Origin: Methylophaga sp.
GTDB taxonomy: Bacteria > Pseudomonadota > Gammaproteobacteria > Nitrosococcales > Methylophagaceae
NCBI GenBank assembly: GCA_007117275.1
Contig: SKGV01000138.1
Span: forward strand, 1 to 10,229
Direction: 5' to 3'
Length of the DNA: 10,229 nucleotides
A program made the translations under genes and the position numbers. Under the pieces are notes generated by a model. It was not told where the DNA came from and did no database searches. It saw nothing but the letters and a program-made list of their open reading frames with translations. Shown here one piece after another: positions 1 to 5,430 of the stretch (positions within the stretch are counted from its first letter, which is position 1; every line of letters starts with the position of its first letter).

Positions 1-1
1 C

Positions 2-157
2 GGCATACTGCGCGAACTATCCCATGAACTGCTTGGGGTTCTATCTAGCTGGCAACAGCCATATCAGCAAGCGGCGCCAGCGAAGAATGTGAGTGAAACA
101 TGGCCTGTCTTATTCAGAAGTGTTCATTTTGATGCCAACGCCATGCGGTTTCGATGA
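2..157 (+). CDS. possible 3' end of an unidentified gene, cut by the left edge
   Basis: This plus-strand frame is open from the window edge for 51 codons and stops at TGA 155-157. The peptide begins GILRELSHELLGVLSSW and ends in HFDANAMRFR. It reads like an ordinary soluble, partly helical C-terminus, but I recognise no family. Its last 44 nt overlap the 3' end of galE on the opposite strand, which is unusual though not impossible for convergent genes. An open frame of 51 codons can arise by chance, so the support is weak. The other frames in bases 1-113 contain stops early or only very short ORFs, so this is the only candidate for that stretch. If false, bases 1-113 hold no visible gene. Confidence 0.25.
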   Translation, partial: GILRELSHELLGVLSSWQQPYQQAAPAKNVSETWPVLFRSVHFDANAMRFR

Positions 158-1094
158 TCGCTTCCAATGAAGTGTATTGGGGTTTCCAGTCCAATTGCTG
201 CTGTGCCAGTTGGGCATTGGCGACCAGAATGGGAGGATCACCTGCTCTGGGTGCTTCGATGTGATAGTGGATGTCACGGCCGGTAACCTTACAAGCAGTC
301 TTGACTACATCCAAAACACTAAAGCCACTGCCGTTACCAAGGTTAAACGCAAACGCACCGGCATGATTGAATAAAAACTCACCCGCCAGCAAATGCGCCT
401 CTGCCAGGTCGTTTACGTGAATATAGTCTCTTATGCAGGTGCCATCTGCCGTTGGATACTGGTCGCCAAAAATCTTCAGGACATTCCTGCTTGGGCTTAC
501 CAGCGATTTCAGCACATTAGGTATCAAGTGAGTTTCAGGTTGATGACTCTCGCCAATATCTGCTTCAGGATCCGCGCCACAGGCATTGAAGTAGCGCAGT
601 GATACAGAATCCAGACCGTGGGCGGTGGCATAATCTTGCAACATTTGCTCGACCATTTTTTTGGACTGGCCATAGGGATTGATTGGCAATCTAGGATGAT
701 GCTCATCGATCGGCGATTGTTGTGGATTACCGTAAACTGCAGCAGTAGAAGAAAAGATAATGCGCTGGTGAGATGTTGCCAGCATCGCATCCAGGATATT
801 CATAGTGCCAACAACATTGTTGCGATAATAGATCTCCGGTGAAGTTACCGATTCACCGACCAATGATTTGGCACAAAAGTGCATGATGAGATCAAACGGC
901 CCATACTGACTGAGGCAATCGACAATCGCGTGTGGATCGAGGATATCTTGCTGCACCAGGTTTCCCCAGCAGACGGCTTCAGCATGCCCGGTGCTGAGGT
1001 TGTCAAACACAGTCAGCTCGTGACCATGTTTAGCCAGATATTTGCATACATGTGAGCCGATGTAGCCAGCTCCACCAAACACTAAAACCTTCAT
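114..1094 (-). CDS. galE: UDP-glucose 4-epimerase
   Basis: GalE interconverts UDP-glucose and UDP-galactose in the cytoplasm using tightly bound NAD. It serves the Leloir pathway and the supply of galactose for LPS or exopolysaccharide. The 326-residue product is close to the usual 330-340. It is an extended short-chain dehydrogenase (SDR): the Rossmann glycine motif GGAGYIG is at residues 7-13 and the FDNLSTG loop at 30-36. The catalytic Ser/Thr region SSTAAVYG is at 115-122, and the Tyr141/Lys145 pair sits in PYGQSK. The conserved LRYFNACGAD segment and a GDGTCIRDYIHV-like segment (TADGTCIRDYIHV here) follow, as in typical GalE. The ATG at 1094 starts directly at MKVLVFGG, as the family requires; the upstream Shine-Dalgarno (SD) sequence is weak. 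It is separated from purC by 187 bp with its own candidate promoter, so it need not belong to the dapA-purC operon. A related UDP-sugar epimerase specificity cannot be excluded. Confidence 0.93.
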   Translation of the reverse strand: MKVLVFGGAGYIGSHVCKYLAKHGHELTVFDNLSTGHAEAVCWGNLVQQDILDPHAIVDCLSQYGPFDLIMHFCAKSLVGESVTSPEIYYRNNVVGTMNILDAMLATSHQRIIFSSTAAVYGNPQQSPIDEHHPRLPINPYGQSKKMVEQMLQDYATAHGLDSVSLRYFNACGADPEADIGESHQPETHLIPNVLKSLVSPSRNVLKIFGDQYPTADGTCIRDYIHVNDLAEAHLLAGEFLFNHAGAFAFNLGNGSGFSVLDVVKTACKVTGRDIHYHIEAPRAGDPPILVANAQLAQQQLDWKPQYTSLEAIIETAWRWHQNEHF

Positions 1095-1170
1095 TAGGTA
1101 TTATTCCACGGCGAATAAGTTACTGAGACGCTGCTATTCCCGATGCCGCGCGTTCATACGACTGGCTGAT

Positions 1171-1199
1171 ATAGTGGCTTTTCAGCGTTGAATGGTCAA
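1171..1199 (-). promoter_or_regulatory. candidate sigma70 promoter for galE
   Basis: On the minus strand TTGACC (1194-1199) is followed by a 17-bp spacer and CACTAT (1171-1176). The -35 is strong and the -10 is only a moderate match (3 of 6). A second, perfect TTGACA lies just upstream (1207-1212) but has no good -10 at normal spacing. The predicted start would leave a leader of roughly 70 nt before the galE ATG. Confidence 0.4.
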
Positions 1200-1281
1200 C
1201 GCAATATGTCAAGGCTGCCATCCGTTTGACACACTATTGCTAGAGTATTGCACGACTGATTGGCAATGCGCGGGGGCCGGG

Positions 1282-1992
1282 CTAAATTGGAACACCGATT
1301 CGAGTGGCGACTTCTTCATAAGCTTCAATCACGCCGCCCAGCCCTTGACGAAACCGATCCTTATCCAATTTTTTATGCGTTTGTGCATCCCACAGGCGAC
1401 ATCCATCCGGGCTGAACTCGTCGCCCAAACAGACTTCATCTTTGAACACGCCAAACTCAAGTTTATAGTCCACCAGAATCATGCCGGCATCGCTAAACAG
1501 CTGTTTGAGCACCTGATTAACTTCAAAGGTGAGTGCTTTCATGCGCGCAACCTGCTGGTCTGTAGCCCAGCCAAACGTCGCAATGTGGTAGTCATTGATC
1601 ATCGGATCATGCAGACGGTCATTTTTCAAGAAAAACTCAAACACCGGAGGTGTCAGCTGCATTCCGTCTTCAACGCCCAAACGTCTTACCAAGCTGCCTG
1701 AGGCAACGTTTCGGACAACACATTCCACCGGAATCATTTGCATGTGTTTGACGAGTGATTCAGTTGGGTTTATCAGCTTTTCGAAGTGTGTGGGAATACC
1801 GGCTTCTGCCAGTTTTTGCATGATAAACGCGTTGAATTTATTGTTGATTTCGCCCTTACGGCTCAGTTGTTCAACCTTTTCACCATCGAATGCTGAGGTA
1901 TCATCGCGAAAGCTCAGAACGACATAATCCGGATTGGCGGTGGCGTAAACACTTTTTGCTTTGCCGGTGTAAAGTTGCTGAAGTTTTTCCAT
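1282..1992 (-). CDS. purC: phosphoribosylaminoimidazole-succinocarboxamide synthase (SAICAR synthetase)
   Basis: PurC joins CAIR and aspartate, with ATP hydrolysis, to give SAICAR in de novo purine synthesis. The 236-residue protein aligns along its whole length with E. coli PurC (237 aa). The nucleotide-binding N-terminus LYTGKAKSVY is at residues 7-16 and RDDTSAFDGEK at 29-39. The substrate region PVECVVRNVASGSL is at 88-101, DYKLEFG at 175-181 and LGDEFSPDGCRLWD at 189-202. The C-terminal FRQGLGGVIEAYE segment is also typical. The start MEKLQQLYTGKAK fits the family exactly, with a modest AGAG about 8 nt upstream. It is the last gene of the dapA-bamC-MBL-purC transcription unit, 19 bp after the MBL gene. 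No clear rho-independent terminator follows it. Confidence 0.97.
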   Translation of the reverse strand: MEKLQQLYTGKAKSVYATANPDYVVLSFRDDTSAFDGEKVEQLSRKGEINNKFNAFIMQKLAEAGIPTHFEKLINPTESLVKHMQMIPVECVVRNVASGSLVRRLGVEDGMQLTPPVFEFFLKNDRLHDPMINDYHIATFGWATDQQVARMKALTFEVNQVLKQLFSDAGMILVDYKLEFGVFKDEVCLGDEFSPDGCRLWDAQTHKKLDKDRFRQGLGGVIEAYEEVATRIGVPI

Positions 1993-2011
1993 GTACGTTC
2001 TCTATGAAGGG

Positions 2012-2773
2012 TTACAAGGTTTGACGCCAACCAAAGCCGGTGTCCTGATTAGCAATACCAATCCAGTCTTGCTGACAATTTAAAGCATTTGCAAACAGTG
2101 GCGCTACGATCTCAGGCGAATTATTTTTTTCACTCAGGTGCATAGCCACAATGTGTTGCAACTTTTGCGTATTAATTTTTGCTAGCAGCGCCGCTGACTG
2201 CGCATTGTTGAGATGTCCAAAGCGACCCGCCACACGATATTTCAGATGGTCAGGATAGTCACCATGCTCGAGCATTTCAGCGTCATGATTGGCTTCCAGC
2301 ATGAGTGCATCACATTCATTCAGAGCCGCCTCGATAATCGGTGTACTACTGCCAGTATCAGTCAATAAACCGACCTTGTGTTGACCTGACTCAAATACAA
2401 ACTGACTGGGTTCTCGCGCATCGTGGGGAACCGGATAGGGTGTAACGCCTATGTCGTTGATAGCAATTGGCTCATCAAAGCCAATTTCCCTGATGTGCGA
2501 CTGCACATCATCAGCCAAACATGAGGCGGTGCCTCGAGTAGCGTAAATTGGCAGTTTATAGCGCATTGCCAGCACACGAACGCCATTGACATGGTCCGCG
2601 TGTTCATGGGTGACCAGCAATGCGGTCAATTGCTGTGCATCCAAGCCCAGCCGTTGCAGACGCTTTTCAGTTTCCCGCGCAGAAAAACCACAATCAACCA
2701 TGAGTGTGGTTTTTCCATGTTGGATGATGGTTGCGTTGCCTCGGCTGCCGCTACCAATCGAGGCGAAGCGCAT
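2012..2773 (-). CDS. MBL-fold metallo-hydrolase, WalJ/YycJ-like
   Basis: This is a 253-residue soluble metallo-beta-lactamase-fold protein. It opens with the family's SIGSGSRGNAT (residues 5-15) and DCGFS (27-31). The di-metal motif HEHADH is at 56-61, a further His-Asp at 117-118 and TDTG at 138-141. EANHD is at 160-164, GHLNN at 186-190 and the terminal MHLSEKNN at 211-218. This combination is typical of the YycJ/WalJ group. Bacillus WalJ is linked to cell-wall/division control and the fold to nuclease-like phosphodiesterase activity, but the proteobacterial members have no firmly established substrate to my knowledge. Its ATG overlaps the bamC stop by one base (TAATG), which indicates translational coupling with bamC. 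An equivalent gene sits between bamC and purC in Pseudomonas-type genomes. The catalytic residues look intact; the exact function is inference. Confidence 0.9.
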   Translation of the reverse strand: MRFASIGSGSRGNATIIQHGKTTLMVDCGFSARETEKRLQRLGLDAQQLTALLVTHEHADHVNGVRVLAMRYKLPIYATRGTASCLADDVQSHIREIGFDEPIAINDIGVTPYPVPHDAREPSQFVFESGQHKVGLLTDTGSSTPIIEAALNECDALMLEANHDAEMLEHGDYPDHLKYRVAGRFGHLNNAQSAALLAKINTQKLQHIVAMHLSEKNNSPEIVAPLFANALNCQQDWIGIANQDTGFGWRQTL

Positions 2774-3792
2774 TATTGTGTCAGCTGTTCCTGCAACAGT
2801 TCCAGCAGACGTGTGGCGGTTTCGCTAGAGCTGCGGCGTTCATCTGCATCGAGAATGATGATTCTCGTATCGGAAGCATCCGACAACAATCGAATGTAGT
2901 AATACTCTTCAGGTGCTACGCTGGCTGGACTGCGCCAGAAAGCCAAGCGGCTGACCAGACCTCGTTTTTCACGCTCAACTTCACTAAATGGATCGATGTA
3001 GCGAACGAAGTAAGTGCCACGCGTGCGATCACGATCTTCAACCCGGAAACCACGCGTATCTAGCACTCGACCGACACGCCCCCAAACATCACTAAACTCT
3101 TGCTGAACGAGTAGTTGCTGACCGTCACCATCGTCAACCATTGTCACACGAACACTGGTCTGCCCAGGCTGTGTGGCTTGTCTTGCTTGTGCAATTTGCC
3201 GTTCCTGTTGCATCAAAGTGCCGAGGTAATCTGCCAGTTGACGCATCATCGCCTCGTCTTTTTGACGATTGATATTGGATTCATCACGACCCGTCAGTCT
3301 GATGCGTGCCGAACGTCCAGTGTCAGCACGCTCCATACGCAAGCGATACGAATATCCCTCTGTGTCACTCTCTGTATCCATCAAACCAATACGCTCATCG
3401 GCACGGCGAACACCGATACGTTGCTCTGCCCAAAACGCGTTGACGCGCTGCCAGGTTTGTTCGCGTTCACCGGGCACAGTCAGCACGCGGTCATCACCAT
3501 CACCGGTCAATGTGACTCTGGCCTCTGAAACTATGTTGTAACGGGCAGCCAAGGGATTGTTGGAGGCTTCTTCATATTCAGAAAAAGTTGCCGTGCTTTG
3601 ACGAGTACCAGCAATGTCATCATTGATCCTGGCTGTGCTCAAATCTGGGGGAATTTCCAGTGCTGGCATTGTGTCGGCGCGACGATAATTTTCGCTATTG
3701 TCGGGGACAACACGTTCCAGAGCGCCGCAGCCAGTGACCGCAATACCAACGAAAAGTGTCAGAAAAGTGTTTTTAAAGCTTTTTGCATTCAT
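2773..3792 (-). CDS. bamC: outer membrane protein assembly factor BamC (lipoprotein)
   Basis: BamC is an accessory lipoprotein of the beta-barrel assembly machine, binding BamD to help insert outer-membrane proteins. The 339-residue product (E. coli 344) has a lipoprotein signal peptide with lipobox VTGC, lipidated at Cys22. Gly follows the cysteine, so there is no Asp inner-membrane retention signal. The next stretch (about 23-80) is an extended segment with YRRADTMPALEIPPDLS at 36-52, matching the conserved BamD-binding part of BamC. Two helix-grip domains follow; the C-terminal one ends in EEYYYIRLLSDAS and a charged helix rich in Glu/Arg. Between them lies a Gln/Arg-rich linker (QQERQIAQARQATQ). 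It starts 17 bp after dapA and overlaps the MBL gene by one base, matching the conserved dapA-bamC pairing. The SD is weak (GAGCG), suggesting dependence on dapA translation. Confidence 0.93.
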   Translation of the reverse strand: MNAKSFKNTFLTLFVGIAVTGCGALERVVPDNSENYRRADTMPALEIPPDLSTARINDDIAGTRQSTATFSEYEEASNNPLAARYNIVSEARVTLTGDGDDRVLTVPGEREQTWQRVNAFWAEQRIGVRRADERIGLMDTESDTEGYSYRLRMERADTGRSARIRLTGRDESNINRQKDEAMMRQLADYLGTLMQQERQIAQARQATQPGQTSVRVTMVDDGDGQQLLVQQEFSDVWGRVGRVLDTRGFRVEDRDRTRGTYFVRYIDPFSEVEREKRGLVSRLAFWRSPASVAPEEYYYIRLLSDASDTRIIILDADERRSSSETATRLLELLQEQLTQ

Positions 3793-3809
3793 TAATTAAG
3801 TTCGCTCAA

Positions 3810-4691
3810 TTAGTGATTTAGAACACCCGCAGTGCGTAATGCTTGACGCACCGCTGCATGGTGTTGCTCAGATAAGACCGTCATCGGAAGCCTGATACCG
3901 GGTGGGATAAGCCCCATTTCATTCAATGCCCATTTGACTGGGATTGGATTTGATTCAACAAACAGTGTTCGATGCAAGGGCGTCAACGTCTCGTTAATGG
4001 CTCTAGCTTTGGACTCATCACCGTTTAGCGCCGCCTGACACATGGTGTGCATTGCCGCAGCTGCGACATTGGCTGTGACCGAGATCACGCCTCGCCCGCC
4101 TGCTAATATAAAGTCAACTGTATTGGCGTCCTCACCAGTGTACAGCTCAAAGTCGTCTGCGCAGAGTGACTGAAGCTGCTTGACTCTGCTGACATCACCC
4201 GTTGCTTCTTTGATGCCGATGATGTTATCGATTTTCGACAATCTAGCAACAGTTTCAGGCAGTAAGTCGCATGCTGTTCGACTGGGGACATTGTATAAAA
4301 TTTGCGGTATATCTACTGCTTGCGCAATTGCCTTGTAATGCTGATATAGGCCTTCTTGTGTTGGCTTGTTGTAATAAGGTGTGACCAGCAAAGCGGCATC
4401 AGCGTTCAGCTGTTTGGCATATTCTGTGAGCTCAATCGCTTCTGAGGTTGAGTTAGCACCTGTGCCTGCAATAACTGGAACACGCCCGGCAACATGCTCG
4501 ACCACTTGGCGAATCACATCACAATGTTCTTCAACATCCAGTGTTGCAGACTCACCGGTAGTGCCAACTGCGACGATTGCATCGGTGCCACTGTGAATAT
4601 GGAAGTCAATCAGATCGCGGAGGCTGTGACTGTCGATGCTGCCATCTGCGCGCATCGGTGTCACCAGTGCAACCATGCTGCCGCTCAACAT
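3810..4691 (-). CDS. dapA: 4-hydroxy-tetrahydrodipicolinate synthase
   Basis: DapA condenses pyruvate with aspartate semialdehyde, the first committed step to diaminopimelate and lysine. With the ATG at 4691 the protein has 293 residues and aligns without gaps over most of E. coli DapA (292). The Schiff-base Lys161 (GIKEATG), the triad residues Thr44, Thr45, Tyr133 and Arg138 all fall at the E. coli positions. The open frame extends 29 codons further to an ATG at 4778. That extension has no family counterpart and contains a good promoter match, while the inner start has GGAG 10 nt upstream, so I take 4691. Of the E. coli lysine-feedback residues, Ser48, Ala49, His56, Asn80, Glu84 and Tyr106 are kept, but His53 is Val. 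It leads the operon with bamC, the MBL gene and purC. Confidence 0.97.
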   Translation of the reverse strand: MLSGSMVALVTPMRADGSIDSHSLRDLIDFHIHSGTDAIVAVGTTGESATLDVEEHCDVIRQVVEHVAGRVPVIAGTGANSTSEAIELTEYAKQLNADAALLVTPYYNKPTQEGLYQHYKAIAQAVDIPQILYNVPSRTACDLLPETVARLSKIDNIIGIKEATGDVSRVKQLQSLCADDFELYTGEDANTVDFILAGGRGVISVTANVAAAAMHTMCQAALNGDESKARAINETLTPLHRTLFVESNPIPVKWALNEMGLIPPGIRLPMTVLSEQHHAAVRQALRTAGVLNH

Positions 4692-4701
4692 ATCCACAAG
4701 A

Positions 4702-4705
4702 CTCC
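4702..4705 (-). promoter_or_regulatory. ribosome binding site supporting the shorter dapA start
   Basis: GGAG on the minus strand ends 10 nt before the ATG at 4691. It supports this start over the longer open frame beginning at 4778. Confidence 0.6.
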
Positions 4706-4720
4706 AGAAAATAAACACGC

Positions 4721-4749
4721 ATGGTACTTCGCCCACCTTAAGATGACAA
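4721..4749 (-). promoter_or_regulatory. candidate sigma70 promoter of the dapA-bamC-MBL-purC operon
   Basis: On the minus strand TTGTCA (4744-4749; 5 of 6 to consensus) is followed by exactly 17 bp and TACCAT (4721-4726; 4 of 6). Transcription would begin around 4714, leaving a leader of roughly 20-25 nt before the dapA ATG at 4691. This fits the short dapA start and would drive all four genes. Confidence 0.55.
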
Positions 4750-4769
4750 GATCCGACTGGCTTGTGTAA

Positions 4770-4783
4770 GGTAATCATTTACC
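4770..4783. repeat. short palindrome in the dapA/bcp divergent region
   Basis: GGTAATCATTTACC has 5-bp arms (GGTAA/TTACC) around a 4-nt centre. It lies upstream of the dapA promoter and just upstream of bcp, where a weak bcp promoter (TTGTGT 4762-4767, 17 bp, TTAAAA 4785-4790) would span it. That position would suit an operator, but I match it to no known regulator and the arms are short enough to be chance. Confidence 0.25.
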
Positions 4784-4796
4784 ATTAAAACACATT

Positions 4797-4801
4797 GGAG
4801 A
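4797..4801 (+). promoter_or_regulatory. ribosome binding site deciding the bcp start
   Basis: GGAGA precedes the ATG at 4810 by 8-9 nt, a normal spacing. An in-frame TTG at 4795 overlaps this element and so cannot be served by it; the ATG is the better start. Confidence 0.7.
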
Positions 4802-4809
4802 CGGTCGTA

Positions 4810-5277
4810 ATGTCAAACATCGAAACAGGCCTGCAAGTTCCTGATTTTGAGGTGGCTTCAACCAGCGATAAAACCTTCAAACTCTCGGATTATCGCGGTA
4901 AAAATATCCTGATCTACTTCTATCCCAAAGACAACACACCCGGCTGCACGCTAGAGGGTCAGAACTTTCGCGACAACATCGATAAGTTCGACGCACATAA
5001 CACCGTCATTGTTGGCGTTTCTAAAGATAGTCTGCGCGCGCATGAAAACTTCAAGGCTAAACAGTGCTTTCCGTTTGAGTTACTGTCAGACAGTGACGAA
5101 GCCGTTTGTCAGCTATTTGGAGTGATGCAACTGAAAAAGAATTACGGCCGTGAGTACATGGGCATCGTTCGTAGCACTTTTTTGATAGACACCGAGGGCA
5201 AACTTATCCGCGAATGGCGCAACGTCAAAGTCAAACACCACCTAGACGAAGTCCTAGAGGCACTCAAGGCGCTTTAA
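4810..5277 (+). CDS. bcp: thioredoxin-dependent peroxiredoxin, BCP/PrxQ type
   Basis: This cytoplasmic thiol peroxidase reduces hydrogen peroxide and organic hydroperoxides, being re-reduced by thioredoxin. The 155-residue product matches the family length. The start MSNIETGLQVPDF follows a good SD. The catalytic segment FYPKDNTPGCTLEGQNFRD (37-55) contains the peroxidatic Cys46 with Thr43 and Pro39. The region SDSDEAVCQLFGV (93-105) and the STFLID strand are typical of BCP. In E. coli BCP the resolving cysteine sits five residues after the peroxidatic one; here that position is Gln51. Remaining cysteines are Cys86 (KAKQCFPF) and Cys100 (the latter aligns with E. coli Cys99). The enzyme may therefore resolve through Cys86 or act as a 1-Cys peroxidase. 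It is transcribed divergently from dapA. In E. coli and Pseudomonas gcvR lies between dapA and bcp; it is absent here. Confidence 0.95.
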   Translation: MSNIETGLQVPDFEVASTSDKTFKLSDYRGKNILIYFYPKDNTPGCTLEGQNFRDNIDKFDAHNTVIVGVSKDSLRAHENFKAKQCFPFELLSDSDEAVCQLFGVMQLKKNYGREYMGIVRSTFLIDTEGKLIREWRNVKVKHHLDEVLEALKAL

Positions 5278-5301
5278 TTCACCACGAGCTTCAGTTGTCG
5301 C

Positions 5302-5320
5302 CAGCCTCGAAATGAGGCTG
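5302..5320 (+). terminator. hairpin after bcp, possible terminator
   Basis: CAGCCTC (5302-5308), loop GAAAT, GAGGCTG (5314-5320) form a perfect 7-bp stem 24 nt after the bcp stop. Outer pairs TCGC/GCGA (5298-5301 with 5327-5330) and AGCTT/AAGCT (5287-5291 with 5332-5336) could extend it through bulges. No T-run follows, so it is not a textbook rho-independent terminator; it may instead stabilise the 3' end. Confidence 0.4.
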
Positions 5321-5364
5321 ACACTAGCGATAAGCTGTGGCTAAAAACAACAAGCAACTCAGCA

Positions 5365-5395
5365 ATTAGCAGGCAGACTGATACTGCCTGCTGAT
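5365..5395. terminator. strong hairpin between convergent bcp and purL, possible bidirectional terminator
   Basis: AGCAGGCAG (5368-5376) pairs perfectly with CTGCCTGCT (5384-5392) around the 7-nt loop ACTGATA. Three further pairs (one G-T) extend the stem to about 12 bp. It lies 35 bp beyond the purL stop and roughly 90 bp beyond the bcp stop. On the minus strand a T-rich tract (TTGTTGTTTTTAG) follows some 15-20 nt later, further than usual for an intrinsic terminator. A transcription-end role for purL is the simplest reading. Confidence 0.5.
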
Positions 5396-5430
5396 GATGT
5401 GGCGATTGTGCGTTACCGAAAGATGCGCCT

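Noticed and set aside
48..81. Inverted repeat GCTGGC/GCCAGC as a terminator of galE
   Set aside because: Only 6-bp arms with a 22-nt loop and no T-run on the minus strand; not convincing.
1192..1701. Long plus-strand open frame of 169 codons opposite purC
   Set aside because: It lies antisense to the well-conserved purC, and its translation (cysteine/histidine-rich, no domain) reads as the complement of PurC codons. No family resemblance.
2591..3063. Several plus-strand open frames opposite the MBL and bamC genes
   Set aside because: They mirror the codon pattern of the genes on the other strand, overlap one another and resemble no family.
4692..4778. Longer DapA with a 29-residue N-terminal extension
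   Set aside because: No counterpart in the family; the stretch contains the promoter match, and the inner ATG has a Shine-Dalgarno sequence and aligns with the E. coli start.
4795..4809. TTG start for the peroxiredoxin, five codons upstream
   Set aside because: It overlaps the only good ribosome binding site; the ATG at 4810 is correctly spaced and matches the usual N-terminus.
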